Origin: Candidatus Competibacteraceae bacterium
Lineage (GTDB): Bacteria > Pseudomonadota > Gammaproteobacteria > Competibacterales > Competibacteraceae
Assembly: GCA_027492875.1 (NCBI GenBank)
Contig: JAPUDV010000096.1
Location: 1,905-55,961 of the forward strand
Reading direction: 5' to 3'
DNA: 54,057 nt
In this document: positions 10,548 through 18,900 of the stretch, piece by piece
How the letters are laid out: each line of letters starts with the position of its first letter
Numbering within the stretch: the first letter of the stretch is position 1
Translations under genes and position numbers: made by a program
The notes under the pieces: model-generated
What the model saw: the letters and a program-made list of their open reading frames with translations, nothing else
The model's database searches: none
What the model was told of the DNA's origin: nothing

Positions 10548-11719
10548 CAGGCGCTCTCGGCGAACAGTTCCCGGCCGATGAGCATCCGGCGGATTTCCGA
10601 GGTGCCGGCGCCGATCTCGTAGAGCTTGGCGTCTCGCCACAAGCGTCCGGCGGGATATTCGTTAATGTAGCCATTACCGCCCAGGGCCTGAATCGTCTCT
10701 CCAGCCATCCAGGTGGCTTTTTCCGAGGCGTACAGGATCGCGCCAGCAGCGTCCTTGCGCAGGACGCGGGCATGGTCGGCCCGGTCGCAGGACTGGCCCA
10801 CAGCATAGACATAGGCACGACAGGCTTGCCAGGTGGTGTACAGGTCGGCTAGTTTGCCCTGCATGAGCTGGAACTCGCCAATGGGCGCGCCGAACTGCTG
10901 GCGCTCGTGCAGGTAAGGAATCACCACGTCCATGCAGGCGGCCATGATGCCCAGCGGCCCACCCGCCAGCACGGCCCGCTCGTAGTCGAGGCCGGACATG
11001 AGCACCTTGACGCCGTTGCCCACACCGCCCAGAACATTCTCTTCCGGCACTTCGCAGTCGTCGAAGAACAGCGGATAGGTGTTGGAGCCGCGCATTCCCA
11101 GCTTGTCCAGGTGCGAGCCGTGGCTGAAACCCTGGAAATTCTTTTCGACGATGAAGGCGGTGATGCCCCGGGGACCGGCGTTGAGATCGGTCTTGGCGTA
11201 GATCACCAGGGTATTCGCGTCGCCACCGTTGGTGATCCACATCTTGCCGCCGTTCAGAACATAACGGTCGCCTTTTTTATCGGCGCGCAACTTCATGGAG
11301 ACCACGTCAGAACCCGCATTGGCCTCGGACATGGCCAGCGCCCCGACATACTCGCCGCTAATCAGTTGGGGTAGATAGCGGGTTTTCTGGTCGGCGCTGC
11401 CATTGCGGTGAATCTGGTTGACGCACAGATTGGAGTGGGCGCCGTAGGACAGCGCGACGGCGGCGGACGCGCGGGAGAGTTCCTCCATGACGACGATATG
11501 GGCCAGGTAGCCCATGTTGACGCCGCCGTACTGCTCGTCGACGGTCATGCCGATCAGCCCCAGATCGCCGAACTTCTGCCACAAGTCGGCGGGAAATATA
11601 TTGTCGCGGTCGATTTGAGCGGCCCGAGGGGCGATCTCCTTCCTGGCGAAGGCGCATACCGTATCGCGCAGCATTTCCATGGTTTCGCCCAGATTGAAAT
11701 TCAGGCTATGGAATGACAT
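10547..11719 (-). CDS. ivd: Isovaleryl-CoA dehydrogenase
   Basis: FAD acyl-CoA dehydrogenase (LiuA) that oxidises isovaleryl-CoA to 3-methylcrotonyl-CoA and passes electrons to ETF. 390 residues. Features are the FAD/substrate block [40 protein letters not shown], and the catalytic glutamate placed as in isovaleryl-CoA dehydrogenases, in [15 protein letters not shown]; straight-chain enzymes carry the base near the C-terminus instead. The C-terminal block ends [19 protein letters not shown]. It is the promoter-proximal gene of the leucine operon. About 200 bp of AT-rich regulatory DNA separates it from a divergent TetR gene. Confidence 0.95.
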   Translation of the reverse strand: MSFHSLNFNLGETMEMLRDTVCAFARKEIAPRAAQIDRDNIFPADLWQKFGDLGLIGMTVDEQYGGVNMGYLAHIVVMEELSRASAAVALSYGAHSNLCVNQIHRNGSADQKTRYLPQLISGEYVGALAMSEANAGSDVVSMKLRADKKGDRYVLNGGKMWITNGGDANTLVIYAKTDLNAGPRGITAFIVEKNFQGFSHGSHLDKLGMRGSNTYPLFFDDCEVPEENVLGGVGNGVKVLMSGLDYERAVLAGGPLGIMAACMDVVIPYLHERQQFGAPIGEFQLMQGKLADLYTTWQACRAYVYAVGQSCDRADHARVLRKDAAGAILYASEKATWMAGETIQALGGNGYINEYPAGRLWRDAKLYEIGAGTSEIRRMLIGRELFAESA

Positions 11720-11809
11720 ATCGTCTCCTGGTTAATTTTAAGACCCGCTGGCGTTGTTGCGCCCTCAGCGCACGGTTTCCGGTGGGTGACCCCGGCTCCC
11801 AAGCCTTTC

Positions 11810-11836
11810 TTCCGCCGCCGCTGCCGCCGCCGCTAC
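11810..11836. repeat. GCC-type trinucleotide microsatellite
   Basis: A run of CCG/GCC triplets interrupted by one CTG (TCCGCCGCCGCTGCCGCCGC...) in the ivd-tetR spacer. It creates a poly-alanine open frame on the minus strand that I consider non-coding. Simple repeats of this kind can vary in length by slippage, which here would change spacing within the divergent promoter region. Confidence 0.6.
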
Positions 11837-11874
11837 AAAAATTATTCGCTCGCCAAGTATGGTACTTCCCTTTT

Positions 11875-11905
11875 TCAAAAAAATGAATACAAATTCAAAA
11901 AATGA
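11875..11905. promoter_or_regulatory. Putative TetR operator between ivd and the regulator gene
   Basis: A perfect inverted repeat TGAAT-ACAA-ATTCA occupies 11884-11897, inside two near-identical direct copies of TTCAAAAAATGA (11875-11887 and 11894-11905). It lies 23 bp before the TetR start and within the divergent AT-rich promoter region, where an autoregulated TetR protein would be expected to bind. The inverted repeat is seen directly; its role as operator is inferred. Confidence 0.45.
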
Positions 11906-11920
11906 GGTTAAAATCAGCTT

Positions 11921-12535
11921 ATGACTTACCGACGCTCGCCCTTGATGGAAGAAAGGCTCGCCAACAATCGGGATCGAATTCTCATGGCAACGCGCAAGCT
12001 GGTCTCCGAGGGAGGATTCCGGGAAGCCCAGGTCGCGGCGGTCGCGGCGGTCGCCGGCATCTCCACCGGGATGATCTATCGCTACTTCCCATCGAAAGCC
12101 GAGCTGTTCGTGGAAGTCCTGGGCGCTGCGGTCGAGCAGGAAATCAGCATGTTGAACGAAATCGCCACGGGTTCCGGGCCAGCTGGCGAGCGGTTGGGCG
12201 CGGCGGTGACCTGCTTCGTCCGCCGCGCCCTGACCGGCCCCAATCTGGCCTACGCCTTTATCGCCGAACCCGTCGATCCCGAAGTCGACACGGCGCGTAT
12301 CCGGTACCGGAAAAAGTTTGGCGATGTCTTTAAAGCCATCTTGATCGATGGCATCGAAAAAGGAGAGCTGCCCGATCAAGACCCCGAGGCGAGCGCGGCC
12401 TGCATCGTGGGCGCTTTTACCGAGGCGCTCGTCGGCCCAATCGGGCCAACGACGAGAAATACTCGCGACAAGGAACGCCTGGTCGAATCCATTCGGACCT
12501 TCTGCCTGCGGGCGGTCGGCGACATTTCGGGATAG
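11921..12535 (+). CDS. TetR family transcriptional regulator
   Basis: 204-residue one-component regulator. The N-terminal helix-turn-helix is clear: NRDRILMATRKLVSEGGF, then VAAVAGISTGMIYRYFPSKAELFVEV (residues about 40-70). The C-terminal ligand domain is helical and typical of TetR proteins sensing acyl-CoA or fatty acids, but the ligand cannot be read from sequence. It is divergent from the leucine operon and co-directional with the acyl-CoA synthetase/LIV operon that starts 184 bp downstream, so it could control either or both. The ATG at 11921 is used here. An alternative ATG at 11945 would remove eight residues; neither has a strong ribosome site. Confidence 0.85.
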   Translation: MTYRRSPLMEERLANNRDRILMATRKLVSEGGFREAQVAAVAAVAGISTGMIYRYFPSKAELFVEVLGAAVEQEISMLNEIATGSGPAGERLGAAVTCFVRRALTGPNLAYAFIAEPVDPEVDTARIRYRKKFGDVFKAILIDGIEKGELPDQDPEASAACIVGAFTEALVGPIGPTTRNTRDKERLVESIRTFCLRAVGDISG

Positions 12536-12681
12536 GAAGTACTACATTTTTATCACTTGCTTCCCGATTTCAACTCTGGGGCTTCGCTCGGGAGATGTTT
12601 AACGCTGGAGTGGCAGGGGTTTCCCAGTCGCGCCGGCGATGACAACAATCAAAAGAATAACGAACCATCATGAGACTGAAT

Positions 12682-12699
12682 CCGGCTTTTACGAGCCGG
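12682..12699 (+). promoter_or_regulatory. Leader hairpin just upstream of the acyl-CoA synthetase ribosome site
   Basis: CCGGCT-TTTACG-AGCCGG makes a perfect six-base-pair stem ten bases before the AGGAG ribosome-binding site of the next gene. An alternative overlapping pairing, AGCCG with CGGCT at 12694-12708, reaches closer to the site. Two mutually exclusive hairpins next to a ribosome site could modulate translation, but short GC-rich hairpins are common here. Confidence 0.3.
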
Positions 12700-12719
12700 G
12701 AATCGGCTGGAGGAGAACG

Positions 12720-14687
12720 ATGTCTGTTGGGACCACCACCGGGGCGCGGGATGGATTGCAAACCTTTCCGCGCCTGCTTTTTCACCATGCCCAAGTGCGA
12801 GGCAACGCGCCGGCGATCCGCGAGAAGGATCTCGGTATCTGGCAGACCTGGACCTGGTCCGACGTCGCCGAACGGGTGCGCGCCCTGGCCAGCGGCCTGG
12901 CGGCCCTCGGCTTCAAGCGCGGCGACAACCTGGCCATCATCGGCGACAACCGGCCCCATCTCTACATGATGATGAGCGCCGCCCAATGCCTCGGCGGCGT
13001 TCCGGTGCCGTTCTATCAGGATGCGGTGGCGGATGAAATGCTGTTCGTTCTCCAGGACGCCGCCATCCGCTTCGCCGCCGTTGAAGATCAGGAGCAGGTG
13101 GACAAGCTGCTGGACGTCAGGGATCAAGTTCCCCTACTCGGACATATTGTCTATGACGATCCACGGGGAATGCGTCACTACAACCAGCCTTTCCTCCACG
13201 ACATCCATGCCTTGATGGAGATGGGACGGATTCACAACCGCAACCATCCGGACTTCCTCGACACTGAAGTCGAGCAGGGGCGTGCCGATGACGTCTCGGT
13301 CATGCTCTATACCTCCGGCACCACCGGCATGCCCAAGGGCGTCTGTCAGACCCATGCCGCCTTCATCGCTTCCGCTCAGGGCGGCAGGCAGATCGACAAA
13401 TTGGAAGCCACCGGCGACATTCTGTCCTACCTGCCCATGGCCTGGGTGGGCGACCACCTGTTCTCTTTCGCCCAGTCGCTGGTGGTGGGCTTTACCATCA
13501 ATTGCCCGGAATCCGGCGACACGGTGATGACCGATCTGCGCGAAATCGGTCCGACCTATTACTTTGCGCCGCCCCGGGTGTTCGAAAGTCTGCTCACCTC
13601 CGTCATGATCCGCATGGAGGATGCCAGCGCGATCAAGCGCAAGCTGTTCCATTACTTCCTGGGCGTGGCGAAGCGTTGCGGCGGCGACATCCTCGATGGC
13701 AAACCGGTCAGCGCCGGCGACCGACTGCTGTACGAACTGGGAACCCTGCTGGTTTACGGTCCCCTCCGCAATGTCCTGGGCCTGAGCCGTATCCGCGTCG
13801 CCTACACCGCCGGGGCTGCGATCGGGCCGGAACTCTTCAGCTTCTACCGCTCCATCGGCATCAACCTCAAGCAGCTCTACGGCCAAACCGAAACCTGCGC
13901 CTATGTCTGTCTACAACCGGATGGCCAGGTCAAGCCCAGCAGCGTGGGCGCTCCGGCGCCGGGAGTGGAAATCAGGATCGCCGACAACGGCGAGGTGCTG
14001 GTAAAAGGTCCCATGTTGCTCAAGGAATACTACAAACGGCCTGACGCTACCGCCGAATCGATTAATGCCGACGGTTACTTTTTAACGGGTGATGCCGGTT
14101 TCATCGACGCCGATGGCCACCTGAACATCATCGACCGCGCCAAGGATGTGGGCAAATTGGCCAACGGCGCGATGTTTGCCCCGAACTACATCGAAAACAA
14201 GCTCAAGTTCTTCCAATACATCAAGGAAGCGGTCTGTTTCGGCCACGAGCGGGACCAGGTCTGCGCATTCATCAACATTGATGTGGGCGCGGTCGGCAAC
14301 TGGGCCGAGCGACGCGGAATCGCCTATTCCGGCTATACCGACCTGGCCAGCAAACCGCCGGTCCATGAGCTGATCAAGACCTGCGTCGATGAGGTCAACG
14401 CGATCCTGGCCCACGACGCCATGGTGGCGAATTCGCAGATCCATCGATTCCTCATCCTGCATAAGGAACTCGACCCCGACGACGACGAGCTGACCCGAAC
14501 CCGCAAGGTACGGCGCAGCTTTGTCGCGAAAAAATATCAAGTATTGATCGACGCCCTCTACGGCGGGCAAGCCACGCAATTCATCGAAACCGAGGTCAAG
14601 TTCGAGGATGGCCGGCGCGGCAAGGTGTCCGCCGATCTCAGGATCATCAACGCCAAGACCTTCCCCGCAGCTCAGCAGGCGGCGTAA
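12720..14687 (+). CDS. Long-chain fatty-acyl-CoA synthetase (AMP-forming)
   Basis: Adenylating acid:CoA ligase, 655 residues, of the long FadD15/ACSL-like class. The P-loop is MLYTSGTTGMPKGV, followed by DILSYLPMAWVGDHLFS, the adenine motif LKQLYGQTETCAYV, and GYFLTGDAGFIDADGHLNIIDRAKD; the C-terminal half retains a Lys-rich NYIENKLK region. The ATG at 12720 follows AGGAGAACG with ideal spacing; an in-frame upstream extension lacks homology. It is the first gene of an operon with livG (three bases away) through livF. Ligation of the substrate to CoA at the exit of an uptake system suggests that the transporter imports a carboxylate this enzyme activates. The exact chain length or ring structure cannot be read from sequence. 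Confidence 0.88.
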   Translation: MSVGTTTGARDGLQTFPRLLFHHAQVRGNAPAIREKDLGIWQTWTWSDVAERVRALASGLAALGFKRGDNLAIIGDNRPHLYMMMSAAQCLGGVPVPFYQDAVADEMLFVLQDAAIRFAAVEDQEQVDKLLDVRDQVPLLGHIVYDDPRGMRHYNQPFLHDIHALMEMGRIHNRNHPDFLDTEVEQGRADDVSVMLYTSGTTGMPKGVCQTHAAFIASAQGGRQIDKLEATGDILSYLPMAWVGDHLFSFAQSLVVGFTINCPESGDTVMTDLREIGPTYYFAPPRVFESLLTSVMIRMEDASAIKRKLFHYFLGVAKRCGGDILDGKPVSAGDRLLYELGTLLVYGPLRNVLGLSRIRVAYTAGAAIGPELFSFYRSIGINLKQLYGQTETCAYVCLQPDGQVKPSSVGAPAPGVEIRIADNGEVLVKGPMLLKEYYKRPDATAESINADGYFLTGDAGFIDADGHLNIIDRAKDVGKLANGAMFAPNYIENKLKFFQYIKEAVCFGHERDQVCAFINIDVGAVGNWAERRGIAYSGYTDLASKPPVHELIKTCVDEVNAILAHDAMVANSQIHRFLILHKELDPDDDELTRTRKVRRSFVAKKYQVLIDALYGGQATQFIETEVKFEDGRRGKVSADLRIINAKTFPAAQQAA

Positions 14688-14690
14688 CCC

Positions 14691-15473
14691 ATGAGCAAAA
14701 AAATCGGCGATGTCATTCTCGACCTGCAAAACATTTCACTGCGCTTTGGCGGGGTCAAGGCCCTGACCGACATTTCCTTCGATGTCCGCGAGCATGAAAT
14801 CCGCGCCATCATCGGACCCAACGGGGCGGGCAAAAGCTCCATGCTCAACGTGATCAACGGGGTCTATCACCCCCAGGAAGGCGTCATCATCTTCCACGGC
14901 CGGGAGCGCAGGAAGATGGAGCCACATCAGGCGGCGACCCAGGGCATCGCCCGCACCTTCCAGAACATCGCGCTGTTCAAGGGCATGAGCGTGCTCGACA
15001 ACATCATGACCGGGCGCATCACCCGGATGAAGGCCAGCTTCATCGAACATGCCCTGTGGCTGGGCCGAGCCAAACGGGAGGAACTGGAGCACCGTAAAAA
15101 AGTGGAGGAAGTCATCGACTTCCTCGAAATCCAGCACATCCGCAAAACCCCGGTGGGCCGTCTGCCCTACGGCCTGCAAAAGCGGGTGGAGCTGGGGCGG
15201 GCGCTGGCCGCCGAGCCGTCCATGCTGCTGCTGGACGAGCCGATGGCCGGCATGAACGTCGAGGAGAAGCAGGACATGTGCCGCTTCATTCTCGATGTCA
15301 ATGATCAGTTTGGCGCCACCATCGTCCTGATCGAGCATGACATGGGTGTGGTGATGGATATTTCCGATCGCGTGGTGGTGCTCGACTACGGTAAAAAGAT
15401 CGGCGACGGTCTGCCGGACGACGTGAAAAACAATGAAGACGTGATCACCGCCTATCTGGGCGTCAGTCACTGA
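14691..15473 (+). CDS. livG: LIV-type ABC transporter ATP-binding protein LivG
   Basis: One of two ATPases of the branched-chain amino acid/hydrophobic carboxylate ABC transporter family; 260 residues, cytoplasmic face of the membrane. Walker A is GPNGAGKSS, the signature region is GLQKRVELGRAL (a variant in which the usual LSGGQ is replaced by LPYGLQ), Walker B is MLLLDEPMAGMN, and the switch histidine is in VLIEHDMGVV. LivG-type length inserts are present around residues 95-130. The ATG is three bases after the acyl-CoA synthetase stop. The altered signature motif, with Tyr-Gly-Leu for Ser-Gly-Gly, is unusual but occurs in this LivG branch. Confidence 0.92.
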   Translation: MSKKIGDVILDLQNISLRFGGVKALTDISFDVREHEIRAIIGPNGAGKSSMLNVINGVYHPQEGVIIFHGRERRKMEPHQAATQGIARTFQNIALFKGMSVLDNIMTGRITRMKASFIEHALWLGRAKREELEHRKKVEEVIDFLEIQHIRKTPVGRLPYGLQKRVELGRALAAEPSMLLLDEPMAGMNVEEKQDMCRFILDVNDQFGATIVLIEHDMGVVMDISDRVVVLDYGKKIGDGLPDDVKNNEDVITAYLGVSH

Positions 15474-15486
15474 GGAAGCCGAGACC

Positions 15487-16401
15487 ATGCAATTTTTTCT
15501 GGAAGTCCTGATCAATGGTCTGCTCTCCGGGGTGATGTATGCGCTGGTGGCTTTGGGCTTTGTGCTGGTCTACAAGGCGTCCGGCGTCTTCAACTTCGCT
15601 CAGGGGGCGATGGTGTATCTCGCGGCGCTGTCGGTGGTCAGTTGCATGGAGAAAGGTGCGCCATTGTGGCTAGCAATCATCCTCGCCTTCATCATCATGA
15701 CGCTGTTCGGTATCGCCACCGAAAAATTCGTCCTGCGCAAACTGGTCAATCAGCCGCCCATCACTCTGTTCATGGCCACAATCGGCCTGGCCTTCTTCAT
15801 CGAAGGTTTGGCGCCGATCATGTTCGGCAGCGAGCCACGCGCCCTGGATCTCGGCATCGTCGATGAGCCAATCGCGGCCATTCTCGATTCGTGGGACATG
15901 GTGATTTCCAAGTTCGACCTGGTCGCGGCCGGGGTGGCGGCTTTGCTGGTGACCACGCTGGCGCTGTTTTTCCAGTACACCCGGATCGGCCGAGCCCTGC
16001 GGGCCGTGGCCGACGATCATCAGGCGGCGCTGTCGATCGGTATCCCGTTACAACATATCTGGGCCATCGTCTGGGGCATCGCCGGTTTTGTCGCCCTGGT
16101 GGCCGGCATGATGTGGGGCGCCCGCAATGGCGTGCAGTTCGCGCTCACCTTCACCGCGCTCAAGGCGCTGCCGGTGCTGATCATCGGTGGCTTCACTTCG
16201 GTGCCGGGCGCCATCGTCGGCGGCCTGATCATCGGCGCTTCGGAAAAACTGGCGGAGATTTACCTGCCGCCGGTCATGCAATCGATGTTCGGTGGCAATT
16301 TCGGGGGCATCGAAGGCTGGTTTCCCTACGTTCTCGCCTTGTTTTTCCTGCTGGTTCGCCCCGAAGGTCTCTTCGGCGAGAAGCACATCGACCGGGTATA
16401 A
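15487..16401 (+). CDS. livH: LIV-type ABC transporter permease LivH
   Basis: Inner-membrane permease, 304 residues, with about eight hydrophobic segments. It starts MQFFLEVLINGLLSGVMYALVA-like, followed by GFVLVYKASGVFNFAQGAM, the hallmark of LivH. The cytoplasmic coupling region is TRIGRALRAVADDHQAALSIGI, which contacts the ATPases. The end PEGLFGEKHIDRV matches the family. It lies 13 bp after livG and 11 bp before livM. Together with LivM it forms the transmembrane pore. Confidence 0.93.
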   Translation: MQFFLEVLINGLLSGVMYALVALGFVLVYKASGVFNFAQGAMVYLAALSVVSCMEKGAPLWLAIILAFIIMTLFGIATEKFVLRKLVNQPPITLFMATIGLAFFIEGLAPIMFGSEPRALDLGIVDEPIAAILDSWDMVISKFDLVAAGVAALLVTTLALFFQYTRIGRALRAVADDHQAALSIGIPLQHIWAIVWGIAGFVALVAGMMWGARNGVQFALTFTALKALPVLIIGGFTSVPGAIVGGLIIGASEKLAEIYLPPVMQSMFGGNFGGIEGWFPYVLALFFLLVRPEGLFGEKHIDRV

Positions 16402-16412
16402 GGAGAACACCC

Positions 16413-17489
16413 ATGCTTTACCGCGAAGCCGGCCAATTCAAGACCAGTTACGCCGCCGACCAGCAACTGTTTCCCATTCGTCAAGATCGCATGGGTATCC
16501 TGATCTTGCTGGCGGTGGTTTTTCTGGTGATTCCGGGAGTCGCCAGCGAATACTGGTTCTCGGCCATTCTCATCCCCTTTCTGATCTTTTCCCTTGCCGC
16601 TCTCGGTTTGAACATCCTGACCGGCTATGCCGGCCAGTTATCCCTGGGCTCGGCCGCCTTCATGGCGGTGGGGGCCTATGCCGCCTACAACTTCCAGTTA
16701 CGGATCGACGGTATCCCGATTCTGGTCAGCTTCGTGTGTGCCGGGCTGACGGCGGCCGGCGTCGGCATTCTATTTGGACTGCCGAGTTTATGGATCAAGG
16801 GTTTTTATCTGGCGGTGGCGACACTGGCGGCGCAATTCTTCATTGTCTGGTGTTTGACCAAATTCCCCTGGTTCTCGAACCACTCCTCGTCCGGGGTGAT
16901 TTCCGCCCAGCAACTCATCATCTTCGGTTATGAGTTCGCGTCCCCCCAGGAAAAATACCTGCTGGTGCTGAGCATTGTGGTCGTCATGGCGCTGGCGGCC
17001 AAAAACATGGTGCGTTCGTCTACCGGCCGTGCCTGGATGGCGGTGCGCGACATGGATGTGGCCGCTTCGGTCATCGGCATCCGCCTGATGCCGACCAAGC
17101 TGCTGGCTTTTGCCGTCAGCTCGTTCTACTGCGGCGTGGCGGGTGCGCTCTATGCGTTTTGCTATCTGGGATCGGTGGAACCGGATGGCTTTTCGCTGGA
17201 TATGTCGTTCCGCATCCTGTTCATGATCATCATCGGCGGAGTCGGTTCGATCCTGGGCAGTTTCCTCGGCGCCGCCTTCATTCTGTTGCTGCCGATTTTC
17301 CTCGATATTGCCCTGCCCTGGGCGGCCGGTTTGCTCGGTCTGCCCTTCTCCAACGCAACGGTCTCGCATATCCAGGTGCTGATATTCGGGGCGCTGATCA
17401 TGTTCTTCCTGATCGTTGAGCCACATGGCCTGGCCCGCTTGTGGCAAATCACCAAGGAGAAATTGCGTCTGTGGCCATTCCCCCACTAG
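16413..17489 (+). CDS. livM: LIV-type ABC transporter permease LivM
   Basis: Second permease, 358 residues. A cytoplasmic N-terminal extension of about 25 residues is followed by hydrophobic segments from residue 28. Family motifs are LGLNILTGYAGQLSLGSAAF, the coupling segment STGRAWMAVRDMDVAASVIG and RILFMIIIGGVGSILGSFLG. The ATG at 16413 follows AGGAGAACACCC. A much longer open frame that begins inside livH is not the gene. The C-terminus ends in a basic cytoplasmic tail. Confidence 0.92.
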   Translation: MLYREAGQFKTSYAADQQLFPIRQDRMGILILLAVVFLVIPGVASEYWFSAILIPFLIFSLAALGLNILTGYAGQLSLGSAAFMAVGAYAAYNFQLRIDGIPILVSFVCAGLTAAGVGILFGLPSLWIKGFYLAVATLAAQFFIVWCLTKFPWFSNHSSSGVISAQQLIIFGYEFASPQEKYLLVLSIVVVMALAAKNMVRSSTGRAWMAVRDMDVAASVIGIRLMPTKLLAFAVSSFYCGVAGALYAFCYLGSVEPDGFSLDMSFRILFMIIIGGVGSILGSFLGAAFILLLPIFLDIALPWAAGLLGLPFSNATVSHIQVLIFGALIMFFLIVEPHGLARLWQITKEKLRLWPFPH

Positions 17490-17531
17490 AGGGCGTTTTT
17501 CGAAAAAAACCACATTGGAGAAGACAACATC

Positions 17532-18851
17532 ATGTCCAAGTATCGTAAGTCCGCACTGACCGCCGCCGTTTCCATCGCCCTGTTATCACAGGGCGCATTC
17601 GCTGCCGAGGAGCAGTTTTTCCCCATCGTGTCCTACCGTATTGGCCCCTACGGCGCGAATGGCCAGTCGTTCTTTGGCGGTTTCGTGGATTATCTCAACT
17701 ATGTCAACCTCAAGGAAAACGGCATCAACGGGGTCAAAATCACCTGGGAAGAGTGTGAAACCGAATACAACAACGCCAAAGGCATCGAGTGTTACGAACG
17801 CATGAAGGACAAGGCCAAACTATCCACCGGCCCGATCCACCCGATGTCCACCGGTATTTCCTATGCTCTGATCGACAAGACGGCGGCCGACAAGATCCCC
17901 ATGGCCATGGTGGGCTATGGCCGCACCGACGCCGTGGACGGCTCGGTGTTTCCCTATGCCTTCCCACTGGTCACGACCTACCAGATGCAGGCGTCCGCCA
18001 TCATCCGCTTCATCAAGGAAAAGGAAAAAGGCAGCTTGGAGGGTAAGAAGATCGTTTTTCTCTACCACGACTCCGCCTATGGCAAAGAACCCATCGTCGC
18101 CCTGCAAGAGGAGGCCAAACTGAACAAGTTTGAGCTGACGTTGATTCCGGTAGCGCATCCGGGTAACGAGCAAGGCGCGCAGTGGCTGAAAATCCGCCAG
18201 GAAAAACCGGATTACGTCATTTTCTGGGGCTGGGGCGTCATGAATCAGACCGCCATCAAGGCCGCTCAGAAGGTGGGTTTCCCCCGCGACAGGATGATCG
18301 GATCCTGGTGGGCCGGTTCCGAGGAAGACACAGTGCCGGCTGGCGATGCCGCCAAGGGCTATATGTCCGCGACCTGGAACGTGGCCGGCAAGGATGTGCC
18401 ACTCATCGCCGATATCGAAAAGGTGGTCTACGGCGCCGGCAAGGGCAACCTGGGGGACACGTCCAAAATCGGCACCATCCTCTACAATCGGGGCGTTTCC
18501 GCCGCCGTGCTGTCGGTCGAAGCGATCCGCAAGGCCCAGGAAAAATATGGCGAGGGCAAGGCCATGAGCGGCGAACAAGTGCGCTGGGGTTTGGAAAACC
18601 TGAATATCACCGATGCTCGTCTGAAGGAGATCGGCGCCACCAACCTGCTGCCGGAAATCAAGACGTCCTGCGACAACCACGAAGGTTCGGGCAAGATCAA
18701 GATCCAGCAATGGGACGGCGAGAAGTGGGTTGTGGTTTCCGACTGGATCGAAGGTAACAAGACTCTGATCCATCCGCTGTTCAAGATATCCGCCCAGCAA
18801 TACGCCAAGGAAAAGGGCATCACGCCGCGCGACTGCGCAAAAGAGATGTAA
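17532..18851 (+). CDS. livK: Periplasmic substrate-binding protein of the LIV-type transporter
   Basis: 439 residues. A Sec signal peptide is clear: basic MSKYRKS, hydrophobic ALTAAVSIALLSQG, cleavage after AFA-A near residue 25. The mature part is a type I periplasmic binding protein (Peripla_BP_6 class): GPYGANGQSFFGGFVDYLNY at the start, KKIVFLYHDSAYGKEP in the hinge, and DYVIFWGWGVMNQTAIKAA. At 439 residues it is longer than the Leu/Ile/Val-binding proteins (about 365), matching binding proteins that accompany acyl-CoA synthetases in LIV-type operons. The ligand is therefore more likely a carboxylate than an amino acid, by context only. A stable hairpin follows the gene. Confidence 0.9.
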   Translation: MSKYRKSALTAAVSIALLSQGAFAAEEQFFPIVSYRIGPYGANGQSFFGGFVDYLNYVNLKENGINGVKITWEECETEYNNAKGIECYERMKDKAKLSTGPIHPMSTGISYALIDKTAADKIPMAMVGYGRTDAVDGSVFPYAFPLVTTYQMQASAIIRFIKEKEKGSLEGKKIVFLYHDSAYGKEPIVALQEEAKLNKFELTLIPVAHPGNEQGAQWLKIRQEKPDYVIFWGWGVMNQTAIKAAQKVGFPRDRMIGSWWAGSEEDTVPAGDAAKGYMSATWNVAGKDVPLIADIEKVVYGAGKGNLGDTSKIGTILYNRGVSAAVLSVEAIRKAQEKYGEGKAMSGEQVRWGLENLNITDARLKEIGATNLLPEIKTSCDNHEGSGKIKIQQWDGEKWVVVSDWIEGNKTLIHPLFKISAQQYAKEKGITPRDCAKEM

Positions 18852-18859
18852 TCCAGCCC

Positions 18860-18879
18860 GGGGCGCTTGCGAGCGCCCC
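18860..18879 (+). promoter_or_regulatory. Intra-operon hairpin between livK and livF
   Basis: GGGGCGCT-TGCG-AGCGCCCC forms a perfect eight-base-pair stem immediately after the livK stop. It is followed by a C-run, not a U-run, so it is not a simple terminator. Such structures after binding-protein genes commonly stabilise the upstream message and lower downstream expression, which would fit the excess of binding protein over ATPase needed. Function is inferred. Confidence 0.5.
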
Positions 18880-18900
18880 CCCGCAACCGGATAACCGCCT

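Noticed and set aside
11765..12379. Minus-strand open frame with a poly-alanine stretch opposite the TetR gene
   Set aside because: It is generated by the GCC microsatellite and the antisense of the TetR gene; no homology and no ribosome site.
14691..15473. LivG as inactive because of its non-standard signature loop
   Set aside because: Walker A, Walker B and the switch histidine are intact, and related LivG proteins tolerate changes in this loop.
15891..16412. Upstream extension of livM
   Set aside because: It lies in another frame of livH; LivM begins at 16413 after a clear ribosome site.
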